Assembly: GCA_028386065.3 (NCBI GenBank)
Contig: JAKUCV010007249.1
Location: 1 to 64,000, forward strand
From: Turnera subulata
Taxonomy: Eukaryota > Streptophyta > Magnoliopsida > Malpighiales > Passifloraceae
Reading direction: 5' to 3'
Length of the DNA: 64,000 nucleotides
Shown here: positions 12,650 to 23,199 of the stretch, in pieces
Layout: every line of letters begins with the position of its first letter
How positions within the stretch are numbered: the stretch's first letter is position 1
Position numbers and translations under genes: made by a program
Notes under the pieces: model-generated
Database searches by the model: none
What the model saw: the letters and a program-made list of their open reading frames with translations, nothing else
What the model was told of the DNA's origin: nothing

Positions 12650-12980
12650 TGTTATAAAAAACAATATGAATGTCATGGCCACCAAGCTACCTAACATCAT
12701 TATGGCACTACGTGTATGTTTTTCCCTCATAGCTCCTCTATATAAAGGCAGAGATGAATTAGCAAATGTACCTGAAAGAAATTAAAAAAAGAAGAGTAGC
12801 CTTGTTTTTGTCTTAATTGCTTCACATAAAATAATGATGGTCTCTTCCATCTGATATGGCGGCAATAGTAAGTGGTTCAATCCCACCAAATAACGAAGAT
12901 GGCCCAATCTCCACGGTGGCTTACACAGTAACAGCTACTTCAACCATTCCTTTTATCAGTGTGGCCCTATTTTTATAACA
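12650..12980 (+). repeat. 5' LTR of Copia B
   Basis: TGTTATAA...TTATAACA ends. It contains a clear TATA box, TATATAAAGG (about 12739), followed by the probable transcript start region. The LTR is unlike those of C and D despite shared internal sequence. Confidence 0.9.
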
Positions 12981-12996
12981 CGTTATCAGCACGAGT
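12981..12996 (+). promoter_or_regulatory. Primer binding site of Copia B
   Basis: CGTTATCAGCACGAG follows the LTR directly. The same word follows the 5' LTR of C (minus, ending at 28276) and, as CGTTATCAGCACGA, of D (minus, ending at 53861). It is not the usual TGGTATCAGAGC complementary to the 3' end of initiator tRNA-Met. From memory, it is complementary with one mismatch to the anticodon arm of plant tRNA-Ile, which would imply a cleaved half-tRNA primer. Confidence 0.6.
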
Positions 12997-13097
12997 CTCT
13001 ACCCTATTGAGGTATTGATTTTTAAAACTTTCTTTTATTACTATTTTCATCTTTTCTCTATATATTATATATTCTTTATTATTATGTTATTATTATA

Positions 13098-13270
13098 GCT
13101 GAAAGATTTATCGAGTAAGCGTATATTATATATTCTCCATTATTATGCTATTATTATTGCTGAAAGATTTATCGAGTAAGGGTATTTTATGTTTTTTTTA
13201 TACACCGGAATAATAACCGGGTATAAGTATGATATATTATATATTACTGCTGAAAGATTTATCGAGTAAG
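13098..13270 (+). repeat. Three-copy leader repeat
   Basis: The word GAAAGATTTATCGAGTAAG occurs at about 13101, 13162 and 13252. Copia C has two copies of it (near 28040 and 28142, minus) and D one (near 51370, minus). Copy number varies among otherwise related leaders. Confidence 0.8.
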
Positions 13271-13302
13271 CATATTTTATATTTTTTTATTTAAATTACG
13301 AT

Positions 13303-13532
13303 TGGGCTATTAAAAGGCCCATTGCATTTAATTTCTCGCTTTAATTTCATTTACGTTTTGGGCTCGTACAAGGCCCATCGCATTTAATTTTCGGTTACTT
13401 ATTGGGCTATGAAAACGGCCCATTATATTTATTTTCTTGCTTTAATTTACGTTTTGATTGGGCTCGTACAAAGGCCCATTGTATTTAATTTTCAGTCATT
13501 TATTTTAATTGGGCTAATTAATAAAAGACCCA
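13303..13532 (+). repeat. TGGGC...GCCCA leader pairs
   Basis: Five consecutive inverted pairs, the first being TGGGCTATTAAAAGGCCCA (13303-13321). The same layout is present in C (27874-28110) and D (51065-51236). TGGGCC/T is the plant site II word recognised by TCP factors, so these may be promoter elements, RNA hairpins, or both. Confidence 0.7.
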
Positions 13533-13593
13533 TGTTTATTTATTTATGTCATTCATTTATTTCATTTTTGGAATTATGTTCATATTATAAATA

Positions 13594-13893
13594 TTGGAGG
13601 CCCTTAAAATTTCCGGAAGAAATTTGTTATGGGCATTGAATGCATTTAAATGCAAATCGTCTAGAAGACGCAATAAAAGAGAAAATAAAGCAAAAACTGG
13701 AAGTCTTACTGCCAAAAGATCCCGCAGATCTTTGAGGAAAATTGGAGAAACATATGACCACCAGAAGGTGGATGTTTATATGACCACCAGAAGTTGGAAA
13801 TTGAATGACCACCAGAAGATGGTTACTCTCACGAAATTTAAATACAAGTGTACGCACCTGAAGCAAATGCGTGTCCCTGAAGGACAAATGTAA
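13594..13893 (+). pseudogene. Copia B gag remnant
   Basis: The peptide begins LKISGRNLLWAL, resembling the gag N-terminus of TNT1-94-type Copia elements (LDISGKNYLSWVLD-like). It later contains three DHQK or related words and VTLTKFKYKCTHLKQ, matching the gag segment around DHQKTV. The middle and C-terminal parts, including the zinc knuckle, are missing. Equivalent fragments are at 27557-27826 (C, minus) and about 50880-51010 (D, minus). Confidence 0.65.
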
Positions 13894-14475
13894 TATTGAT
13901 GAAACCATATTTGGTCAAGATAATGACCATGATATTGAAATATTATTCTTGCTTACCCTGAAGGTGCAAGTTGACATATATTGATTAATTTAATTTTTAT
14001 ATTTAGTTTTATTATTTTTGTTATATTTATTACCTTATGTTTATCATTATTGCTGCCTAATTCTTTTTATATGTACATGGATTTGTCGTTTCTTGAATAA
14101 TGACCCGGGCATTTGTCCTGAAGACAATGCAACGATATATTCCGAAATTAATAAACGGAAATTATCCATATAAAAGTAAACTAACCCGCTCCAGAAGAGC
14201 ATGTGTTTTTAGTGTGCTCCTGAAGAGCAATGTTTCACCTACCCAAAAATGCAACAACATTCAAGGGGGAGAGGAAAACTGTATGTGAATACTGTTGCAT
14301 ACCTATACTGTGAAGAACACAAGTGTAACTATGATCTTGAAGATCATATACTTAAGTTTTGGAAGAGCATAAACTCCTGAAGAGTACAAAATATTCTTGT
14401 TTATAGTAATTAAAGAAATTGTTATGGATCCCATTAAATCGATTCTGCTCCATTCCCTGAAGTGAATGAGACAGT
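13758..14475 (+). repeat. Mini-hairpin array in gag region of Copia B
   Basis: At least eight units with variable complementary arms around a (C/T)(T/A)GAA loop: CCACC/GGTGG (13758-13771), TGTCC/GGACA (13872-13886), TTGTC/GACAA (14113-14127), GCTC/GAGC (14188-14200), TGCTC/GAGCA (14215-14229), ATGATC/GATCAT (14331-14347), ACTC/GAGT (14373-14385) and CATTC/GAATG (about 14451-14468). The arms differ in sequence but remain complementary. Confidence 0.85.
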
Positions 14476-14647
14476 TAGTTATAATTGTGCCTGTTGCCCA
14501 GGACATGGAAGGAATTATTATGACCATAAAGATTATGACAATGGTAAGGCTAAAGGAAAATATGCATATTATTATTGCATAAGTGATTCACTACTTGAGA
14601 ACATCCACATAGAAGAATTGTTCTTATACATAAGCAAAACAAATTAT

Positions 14648-15331
14648 TTATTGATTGGGTACAACATTGGCCCTAAAACTCTGGGTCTCGTTATTGATGT
14701 TGACCCTAACACTGTCGTTCCAGGAGAACCACATACCACCCATGTTGTTTTCTCCAGGTAGCTCAAACCGATTTGCTGGAGGAAAACGGAGTGGTATTAC
14801 TCCATGATTCTCTGCAAGTTGCCACAGGGTTTCAGTAATCAGTACCATGTTGGGCTTATACTGATTCTTCATATCCCTTAAGGTACGCACGAAATCTTGG
14901 GACCGCTTGGCCACTCCCCTACAATTCCATAATAAAAGTCGTACCTTGGGCCATGTAGGCGATAACCCAGAAACCCTCGGGATACTCCGAGCCATCATGG
15001 AAACTTGATAATAGCTGCTTTGATTCAGAATTTGACAAGATGGATCTAGTTGAAATTCCTGCATTCTATCAGATATGAAAAACATTATAGTGTTAGCCGA
15101 GCCATAAAAGGAAGCCCTTAGATTGCTTTGGTCCTCTAGGAAGAAAGTCTCTTCCATAGGAGTCACAAAGAACCTAGATGAGTAAAGCTCATCAACAAAA
15201 ACTAAACGAGGAATTCTTGCGAGTTCACTCAGCAATTCCTCCTGTTGCTCATTCACCATGCTATATGCTAGTCTATTCCTCCTTCCTAGAGAGGCACCCT
15301 CAACAAAGAAAACAGTAACGGGGGAAGGCAT
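14648..15331 (-). CDS. Antisense ORF of Copia B (227 aa)
   Basis: An uninterrupted ORF on the strand opposite to the element. The N-terminal half (about residues 1-127) has conserved words FFVEGASLGRRNRLAYS, RLVFVDELYSSRFF and TPMEETFFLE and matches nothing I know. The C-terminal half starts VRLLLWNCRG and has KPNMVLITETLWQ and GGMWFSWNDSVRV. It lines up with the start of LINE endonuclease (EEP) domains; the LINE in this window has LLV*N.QG, VRSLRKLK and GGFALWW in the same order. It keeps the N and E positions of the fold but ends before the catalytic D and H residues, so nuclease activity is unlikely. A TATA box (TATATAAG, 15386-15393 minus) lies about 55 bp upstream, beyond it the hairpin array. 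Function is unknown. Confidence 0.85.
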   Translation of the reverse strand: MPSPVTVFFVEGASLGRRNRLAYSMVNEQQEELLSELARIPRLVFVDELYSSRFFVTPMEETFFLEDQSNLRASFYGSANTIMFFISDRMQEFQLDPSCQILNQSSYYQVSMMARSIPRVSGLSPTWPKVRLLLWNCRGVAKRSQDFVRTLRDMKNQYKPNMVLITETLWQLAENHGVIPLRFPPANRFELPGENNMGGMWFSWNDSVRVNINNETQSFRANVVPNQ

Positions 15332-15385
15332 GTTTTTATCTTGTTGATGATTTTCTGTATGTTTCCATCACATATCTCCCCCCTT

Positions 15386-15393
15386 CTTATATA
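15386..15393 (-). promoter_or_regulatory. TATA box of the antisense ORF in B
   Basis: TATATAAG on the minus strand, 55-62 bp upstream of the ATG and followed by AAGGGGG. The position fits a Pol II promoter separate from the LTR and pointing the other way. Confidence 0.6.
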
Positions 15394-15588
15394 GCCTGAG
15401 CTTAGATAGCTAAGTGTCAGTTTTTTCAAAATGTGGACCCTCTTTCTGTCTCCAAAAAGATCCAGAAAATTTTTCGGTGATTAGAAATGTGCATTTGTTT
15501 TTGAGAAAGTTTGTCACCACACTGCCCAATAATTCTGATCTTTTTCGACGTGAGTGGCAGAAATAAGCCTAAAATTGGCACATACATA

Positions 15589-15855
15589 GCTAGCCTGAAG
15601 CTAGCAGTTGAGTAATTGAAACTTAACATATCCAGCCAGAAGCTGAAATGCTCTAGCCTGAAGCTAGCAATTTTAAGTGTTTAAATACACAAGTTTATAT
15701 AGCCTCAAGCTGAGACCAACTAGAAGTTGGCTGATAGATATGTAATTTATAGCTAGTATGCACCAGCCAGAAGCTGGTAAATAATTTTTCTAAATTATCC
15801 AGCCTGAAGCTGGCACATAAATAGCAGCCTGAAGCTGGCACCAACTTGAAGTTGG
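15589..15855 (+). repeat. Mini-hairpin array upstream of the antisense ORF (B)
   Basis: Units include CTAGC-CTGAA-GCTAG, CCAGC-CAGAA-GCTGA, CCAAC-TAGAA-GTTGG, CCAGC-CAGAA-GCTGG and CCAAC-TTGAA-GTTGG, the last at 15841-15855. It is the same array as 290-637 in A. Confidence 0.85.
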
Positions 15856-15879
15856 TACATGGACTTATTGTTTGGCATG

Positions 15880-18225
15880 ACCGGTTGGGCCATCCCGGGT
15901 CAATAATGATGCACGAAATTTATTGGATCATTCATTGAAAAACCAGAAGTTTTACAATCAATGAATTTCCATGTGTTTGTTTGCTGCGAAATTAATTGTA
16001 CGGCCTTCCTAAGATGAGATTGGCCTAGAATCACCAGCAAGTTTGGGAATAATACAGGGACATGAACGCGGACTAATAAATCTGTCGTGTTGACCATCTA
16101 GGTAATTTTCACGATGCATCGACTAGATGGTCCATTGTGTGATGCAAGTTGGCATTGTGCGCACTTATTTAATAATTTGGCCACGTGCGGGTACATATCC
16201 CTACTTATATTATTAGACTATATGTCTAGATAATGCTGGTATATTTCTTCAATGGGTAACGTATATCATTGGAAATAAACCCAAACAGATCTGGGAGAAC
16301 ATTGACAATTGATTGCAGGACCGTTGATGAAATATAACTATTTGAGAAAATGGTATTTTACACGCAGCAACACTTGTGTGCATCAAGCCAACAAGTTATC
16401 ATAAGGTCTCCCCATTTAATTAGTTATTGGTCACAAAATATCTCCCATCTTCGGACCGTCGATTATGTAACAAATGCTCCACCACAACATAGTAAAGTTG
16501 GTCCTTAAAGAAGATTGGGAATGAATGTTGGGTATGAATCTCCATCAATTACAACGTTATTGAAACTATTGACTAAAGTATTGGAGATTCATTTATAGCA
16601 AGATTTGCTTATTGTTAATTCGATATGTGTGTATACCCAACATCAGGGGGAGAAAATGAGCAGCTGGATCAAGATATTATTGAAATATACTATCAATATA
16701 TAGTTGTTGATCCTCAGACAAATTAGTGTGAACCTGAAGTTTAAAAGATGATTCATTTGTAGGAAAATTGATATGAAATTGCCAGATACATAATGTGACC
16801 GAATCTTATATACCAGCTGCAAATGCTCCTGTTCAAATTAATGTTCCAGAAGAATAAGTATAGTATGCAAATGAATCTAAAGTACGCAAGAAGCGTAGAA
16901 AATACTCGGTTCCAAAAGAAAACAAAATTCTCGATAGAGAGAAAGGAGCAAAAGAGATAAGATGGCCCCAGTTAGAAAAGATGGCCTCCAGTAGAGGTTC
17001 ATATTAAAAGTCCTCCAGAAGAGGTTTTCTGACACAATTGATAAAGTTCCAGAAGTAACTCAGGCACCTGAAATAAATAAGTATGACGAGATCTTAATTA
17101 CAGTGTCAGGAATAAGATGGAACCGACGTAAAGTAACCGTCGACAGAATACTTTTTTTATTTATAGTATAGCGCTAAATAAAAATGAGGATCATGAACCT
17201 ACATTGGTGAATGTAGGCGCAGAATGATTGGCCAAAATAGAGAAGACATAATTAAGGCTGTGTTAGACTCGCTTGTGAAGCGAGATATTTTTCGGACCTG
17301 TAGTCCGTACATCAGATAGGTGTAAAATCGGTCATAAAATGGGTATTTGTGCGAAAAGAAAAATAAATGGAAAGATATAAAGCACGATTTACAGCACAAG
17401 ATTTTACCCAAACGACCTGGTATTAATTGTGAGGAGATATACTCCCCTGTGCTGGATGCAATTATTATTGATAAGTCTGGCATTATATGAAAAGAATTAG
17501 AAATGCATCAAATGGATGCTATTACAGCCTATAGTTTTACGGATCCATAAGTCATGACATATGCATGAGAATCACTGAAGGATTCAAGTTGCTTGAAGCA
17601 ACTAATTCCCGGGAATATACGAATATATTAAGTTAAAATTGATCTTTATATGGTTTAAACTAAATTTTGAGTATGTGAAGTATAATTATTCTTGCATATA
17701 TGATCTATGTAGTTGCACTTATTGTTGCTTATATTTATGATTGTGTTTTAAATGTTATTGGAACTCCTGAAGAAGCCTCCAAATGCCGTGCTGTTAGATT
17801 GGTCCTTAAGTACCCTATCTAAGTAAAAATCTATATTGCTAGCCTGAAGCATTTGACTTAAGCCTATTGACAAGATATAACTTTGCTCTTATCTTCGGGG
17901 TATAACAGATGTGGTATTATATTAACCCTATAAACCCGAAGAGAATATAGTTGGTTTTGCAGATGCAAGTCCTTTATTTGATCCACATAAAGCACAGACA
18001 GAAATTTGCTACAACATTACACATGATATTTCTATATCATCGGGACCACAAAAGCAAGAGGGCAAAGAAGATGCTCCAACAATAAATCATGAAGATAATG
18101 CTGCCTACATTGTCCAATTAAAGTAATGTATCAAAAGTGATCGGACAAAGCACTCACCACTTGAAGTTGACAAGGATGATTGGCATACAACGACATCAAG
18201 AAATCAAGAGATGCTAAAATGAGGG
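15880..18225 (+). pseudogene. Copia B pol remnant
   Basis: Degenerate integrase (CIKPTSYHK-like at about 16380), reverse transcriptase and RNase H pieces, collinear with those of A. Many frameshifts and large deletions; no ORF above about 95 codons. It ends at the GAGGGGGAGTAGAATACG segment (18221). Confidence 0.75.
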
Positions 18226-18360
18226 GGAGTAGAATACGCACTGCACTATTTTTTCCTTCACCAAGTTTTTATCCCACTGGGTTTTTCTTGGTAAGGTTTT
18301 TAATAAGACAGTTCTCCCTAAGCGTATTTTACCCAATATACAATGATATTCAAGGGGGAG

Positions 18361-18696
18361 TGTTATAAAAAACAATATGAATGTCATGACCACCAAGCTA
18401 CCTAACATCATTATGGCACTATGTGTATGTTTTTCCCTCGTAGCTCCTCTATATAAAGGCAGAGATGAATTAGGAAATGTACCTGACAGAAATTAAAAAA
18501 AGAAGAGTAGCTTTGTCTTTGTCTTAATTGCTTCACATAAAATAATGATGGTCTCTTCCATCTGATATGGCGGCAATAGTAAGTGGTTCAATCCCACCAA
18601 ATAACGAAGATGGCCCAATCTCCACGGTGGCTTACACAGTAACAGCTACTTCAACCATTCCTTTTAGTTTATCAGTGTGGCCCTATTTTTATAATA
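18361..18696 (+). repeat. 3' LTR of Copia B
   Basis: Preceded by AAGGGGGAG (18352-18360). It starts TGTTATAAAAAACAATATG and ends TTATAATA (canonical TTATAACA with one change). TATATAAAGG lies at about 18449. Confidence 0.9.
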
Positions 18697-18701
18697 GTAA
18701 T

Positions 18702-19097
18702 TGGTATATATTTATTCTAGCAAAAGTGGATTTCATCCAATGGCTTTCTACTTAAACAATGTCAGGACATACCAATACCCTGCCAGTACCGAATTGCGGA
18801 ATGGGGACTAAAAAATATACATGTGATATGATCCGTATAAACTAATTTCTCAATTGTTCTTATTTACAGCCAAACTAATGCAGTAATGCTACTACCTGCC
18901 GCTAACACGCTTTTTACTCACGACATGGCGGCTGATATTGTGTGAAGGTGTTACGGTGCAAACGGCATTCATACGCTGGCTGGAACAATGAGCATTATGT
19001 CTGCCTCATCTTCAGCCACCAAATTGACAATTAGTTTCATTAATATAAACATAAAAAACTACTGCTGTCTATATCCAAACAATTTAATTGATTTGAT
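18702..19097. other. Short unexplained interval
   Basis: Includes a 70-codon ORF (18988-19200) starting MSIMSASSSATKL that runs into the adjacent TIR element and is probably not a gene. Nothing else is recognised. Confidence 0.3.
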
Positions 19098-19145
19098 TTA
19101 TTTTAAGGGAAATGCTAACGAGTGTTCTATATTAATTTATTTTAA

Positions 19146-19805
19146 GGGAAATGTTAACGAGTGCCCGCCCATAGGGCACTGGTTAAGGAGTAATAAATAA
19201 GGGTTAACTAACCCTTTTTTTCTTGGATTTTAGAATTTTTAAGATAGATAAATACTATTAACTAAGGTAGATTTTGATTGACAAAAGTATCCTTTTTTAT
19301 ATATACTATATTTAATAAAGTATGACTAATATTTTTAGAGTGTAAAATTTAGGGTTTAGGATTTAATATTTAGGTTTAGGGTTTAGGATTTAGGATTTTG
19401 AGTTTAAGGTTTAGGGTTTTAGGATTTAAGGTTTAGGGTTTTAGGGTTTTATGGTTTAGGGTTTAGGATTTTAGGATTTTAGGGTTTAGGGTTTAGGATT
19501 TTAGGGTTTAGGGTTTAGGATTTAGGGTTTAGGGTTATAAGGTTTAGGGTGTAGGATTTTAGGGTTTAGGTTTTTGGTTTATGGCTTTAGGGTTTAGGGT
19601 TTAGGATTTTAGGGTTTTAGGGTTTAGGATTTTAGGGTTTAGGATTTAGGTTTTTAGTAGTGTTTTTAAAAGAAAGTGAAATAAGGGTAATATTGTCTTT
19701 AAAAAAAATTTATTATGAGAGAGGGAGTGATGTGTGTTGATGGAGCTTCCTATGCATATTAAATATTTCTTATCAAGTGCCCATGGGCACCCGTTAGCCA
19801 AACCC
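19146..19805. mobile_element. TIR element with telomere-like interior (MULE-like)
   Basis: The left end GGGAAATGTTAACGAGTGCCC and the right end, read inverted, GGGTTTGGCTAACGGGTGCCC form an imperfect TIR. A perfect 9-bp TSD, TTATTTTAA, lies at 19137-19145 and 19806-19814, which favours a Mutator-like origin. No transposase. The middle is a degenerate TTTAGGG array. Confidence 0.7.
19335..19665 (+). repeat. Interstitial telomere-like repeats
   Basis: About 330 bp of TTTAGGG mixed with TTTAGGATT variants. The unit is the plant telomere repeat but the array is heavily mutated, so it is not a recent telomere joining event. Confidence 0.85.
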
Positions 19806-19916
19806 TTATTTTAATTATGATTCCTTGTGCTTAAACTTACAGACACTTCAGTTGAGACCCCAAGAATATTTTGGGGATGAGTAGGGTCACAGCTTGATAC
19901 ATATTACTCCCTCTGT

Positions 19917-20113
19917 TCTGTAATATAAGAACGTTAAATACACTTAACGTTATTAATTATTATTACTCAAATTACCAACTTAACCTTAAAATTGATAAAT
20001 AAAGATTAGATATGGAACAAATAAATTTGATGTTTTTTGAAAATCTAACTATGTCTTATATTTTGAAACAAAATAGAAAGTATTAAACATCTTGTATAAT
20101 GGAACAGAAGGAG
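19917..20113. mobile_element. Stowaway-type MITE
   Basis: The ends CTCCCTCTGTTCTGTAAT and, inverted, CTCCTTCTGTTCCATTAT are typical Tc1/mariner-derived Stowaway termini. The element is flanked by TA on both sides. It is about 197 bp, AT-rich and non-coding. Confidence 0.85.
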
Positions 20114-20115
20114 TA

Positions 20116-20830
20116 ACTCCTACGTAACATCTTGCCAAGATCTCTCCTCCTCCAAATCCTCTCGCCTCTCTCTTCTTCTTTCAAAAACATATCTGGGGCA
20201 GCCGTGGCTTTCATGCCCACAGTAAGTCCCCACCCCCTCTTTTTTATTCTTTTTTTTTCTTCCTTTAGACTTCCTCTACCTGTCATGGTAGATTTCTGAT
20301 TGCTTTGGTCAATCTAGCCACTACCGGTTTTTGGTAGTTTATTGTTCCTCTTCTTGGGATATTTTGTTACAAGAAAACCTTATCTCTTCAAATCTATGGT
20401 GGTTTTTTGTTTCTATTGTTTCCATAGAGCTTACACAAGTATGGTAGAAGTTACAAAAACCATGTCATTCAAGTTTGAGTGAAAGTTATTTATTCTATTG
20501 TATCTTTCATGGAGCAAATCGGATTTTTTCTTTGACAAAAGCTAGCAAGGGACTTGTGGAGCCTTGAAGTGGTGGAAGTCCATAATCATTCTTTTTGAAG
20601 GAAGAATGATTTGTTTTTAGGAAATCTGAATTGTTCAATTACTGCAGTAGATCTCGATATCTTTACTTGTAACTTGTCTATGTGTTTGTTGTACCATCTA
20701 TGTATTCATCATGAATGGAATAAAATGAAATCTATCGTTTCAAGATCAAAAAAAGGAAAAAAAACTCCTATATATGGCTTTATCTTGATCGAGAATACTG
20801 GTTTCGTTCCGGTTTTAATGAGTTGATGAA
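20116..20830 (+). other. Possible remnant of a transcribed gene
   Basis: An open stretch from about 20127 (words SPLSSSFKNISGAAVAFMPT) ends at a good splice donor, ACA|GTAAGT (20222). A region with AATAAA at 20719 followed by short A-rich runs looks like a 3' end. I cannot link the two into one gene or name a product. A truncated retrocopy is possible. Confidence 0.25.
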
Positions 20831-21182
20831 TGAAAAGGATAATCTGTTTTACACCTCGCTTTCAAGTACGTAGTACCAGGAAGGAAGGTATCCCTTGAAT
20901 TGGACCACTTAATTAAGAATGTTTATCTGTTAAACCTAAAACCATCCCGTTAATGTTGGAACATGTAATCAAGAACTAAATTTTCCGTATTAGGACGCCA
21001 CTTATCAAATGATACACAAAAATGAAATGATAATGCGAATTGCTGAAGCCTCCAGTTTAAGTTAACATTAACATTAACATTATGCAGCCTGTTCTTGTTG
21101 GCGGACCGCGGATCTCCGGGGGTAGGGCCCAGCACCCCCTAGATTTAGTTTTTAAATGGACTTAGTCTGAAATATCAAAATT

Positions 21183-21250
21183 ATGGCCTAGTGGTTTGGC
21201 CTCCTTGACCTTGTTCGAGGTTGGCAGTTCGAGTCCTGGTTTTTGTAACA
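21183..21250 (+). other. tRNA-like A box and B box, possible SINE head
   Basis: TGGCCTAGTGGTTTGGCC resembles a Pol III A box and GGCAGTTCGAGTCC a B box, about 35 bp apart, followed by T runs. No cloverleaf closes cleanly and no TSD was found. It could be a SINE fragment or a tRNA-derived relic. Confidence 0.4.
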
Positions 21251-21322
21251 TTTTTCTTTTCAGGCCCAAAAGCCACTTAAACACCTAAATTGGGCCGCCC
21301 CTTTGTTGCCTTAGATGGTAAC

Positions 21323-21903
21323 TAGACCTGGCAAAACGGGTATTGACACGACAACCCGACACGAACCCGACACGAAATTAGCAGGTATAGGTCAGAGATT
21401 TCCAACCCGTTTAGTTAAATGGGTCGACCCGACACGACACGAAAATTAGCAGGTCAGGTAGCGGGTTGACCCGCCAACCCGATAGGTACCTGTTTATGAC
21501 CCGATTATATTTAGGGTATAGATATTTTACTGATTTAATATAAGACTTATCCAATATTTAAGGCTAAAGTTACTAAAATTATCCAAAAATACTTCTATAA
21601 ATGCTTTAAAATATTATTATATTATGATTCTGCAATTTATAATTTTATTTGATGTATAAAAAAAACTAATTATATGCCTATTTGCTTAAAAATACGCAAA
21701 ATAGAAAAATTTCAAACTCATTTTTAGGCTTGTTAGACTTAATAGGTAACCCGCGGGTCAACCCGAACCCGACACGATAATAAACGGGTTGGACACGACA
21801 CGACACGATTATTAAATGGGTCGGGTCGGGTTGAAGATTTAGAACCCGATTACCTGTTCAACCCGACACGAACCCGACACGACAACACGAATTGCCAGGT
21901 CTA
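21323..21903. mobile_element. Non-autonomous hAT element
   Basis: Terminal inverted repeats TAGACCTGGCAA (start) and TTGCCAGGTCTA (end), with a perfect 8-bp TSD ATGGTAAC (21315-21322 and 21904-21911), diagnostic of the hAT superfamily. Subterminal regions carry many copies of ACCCGACACGA in both orientations, the type of motif hAT transposases bind. No coding region. Confidence 0.9.
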
Positions 21904-21911
21904 ATGGTAAC

Positions 21912-22565
21912 GAGTGTAGCATCCTTTTCCTTTTAAGTAAGATCTTGGTTGTACAAAGCATGCAGAGAAAAATTATTTTTAACAATGAATCCGACACTAT
22001 TTAATTTTAAATTAGGCTGACTTAGTGAGATTTTGAGAGTTGTATATAATTTTTTTTTTGGCCAAAAGGAAAATAAATAAAAAAAATTAACATCGTGCTA
22101 AATGCACTTTGTATTTTTTATTAAAAAAATTGGCTGTCACATCATCCGCCATATCAATTTAGAATACATTTAATTGACAAGTAATTTTTCTTTTTTAAAA
22201 AAAGTAGTATCATTATTTTCTATATGTTCCACCATGTGGTAGATGAAATTATAACAGTTGGTCGAAATTCTTCCATAAGGTTTCGGGGATGGTAGCAAAA
22301 AGAGCTGAAAGCTAGGAGCAAACGAAGGACTAGAAGATATCCCCAAAAAAAAAAAAAAGAAATGCTAAAGGAAATAAGAAAATGAAGAACAAGATAGTAT
22401 AAGGCTGCTGGTTGAACAACGATTGGATGTAAACTTCAGAGAACAAGGAAGGCGCATTTTATTCCAAAAGAGAAAAAAGGAGCCACTTTCTTACATAAAT
22501 AAATATGTTTTGTGAGCCTTTATGTAGTGATTATCAGTTTTGTAATATAATGAAATAGATAAAAA
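21912..22565. other. AT-rich interval
   Basis: No gene or repeat recognised, apart from short poly(A) and poly(T) runs. Confidence 0.5.
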
Positions 22566-23071
22566 TGTTATAAAATTGGGGGAGAAATTTACTTCTTGAT
22601 GGAATGATACAAGCTTGATCAAGATAATAATCTAACCTTGATGGAAGTAATACACCATTAATAGTAATAATACAACTTTGATAGTAATAGTAATAATGAA
22701 GATTAATAAAATATAGATGAAGGGAGATGGAGAGGAGAGGTGTATATGTATGGAAATGAAGAGAGTAATCTTATGGTAGGATGTAAGTATATGAAAGTGA
22801 AGGAATGAAGGGGTATTTATAGTTGAAAATGGGAGGATAAAAACAAATAAGTATGATTAATTTAAAAGGATAAAATCAAAGGGATGTTAGGTAAAAGAAG
22901 ATGATATTAGGATTATGACAAATGGAATTATGGAGGATAATTAGCCAAAGAGATAATTCCAAGTAGAAATTTGGTGTATGGATAAAGTATTTACCGGGGG
23001 TAAATTCAGGTTTGGTAAAAATGAGTTTTACTGGATGTAACAATGACATTCACCATAATTTATTTATAACA
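22566..23071 (-). repeat. 3' LTR of Copia C (genomic left)
   Basis: Ends TGTTATAAA... and TTATAACA. On the minus strand it is preceded by CAAAGGGGAG (polypurine tract, about 23072-23082). It differs from its partner at 28277 by scattered substitutions. Confidence 0.9.
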
Positions 23072-23199
23072 CTCCCCTTTGAATGTCATTGCACCTTAAA
23101 TAGAATACGCTTAGGAAGTACTGCATCGTTAAAAACCTTACCAAGAAAAACCCAGTGGGACAAAAACTTGGTGAAGGAAAAAAGAGTGCAGTGCGTATT

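Larger units (their letters stand above)
12650..18696 (+). mobile_element. Copia B, complete ends, internally decayed
   Basis: LTR retrotransposon with 5' LTR 12650-12980, 3' LTR 18361-18696 and a perfect TSD GTAAT (12645-12649 and 18697-18701). The LTRs are nearly identical by eye; a GTTTA insertion in the 3' copy is the clearest difference, so the insertion is fairly young. Order: LTR, PBS, leader with hairpin pairs, gag remnant, hairpin array, antisense 227-aa ORF, second hairpin array, degenerate pol, polypurine tract, LTR. The internal region is about 5.4 kb but contains no intact gag or pol, so it needed proteins from another copy to move. Confidence 0.92.

Noticed and set aside
14648..15331. 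Antisense ORF as an active LINE endonuclease
   Set aside because: It stops before the second half of the fold in all copies, so late catalytic residues are missing.
19335..19665. True telomere or recent telomere fusion
   Set aside because: The array is degenerate, short and sits between transposon ends with a TSD.
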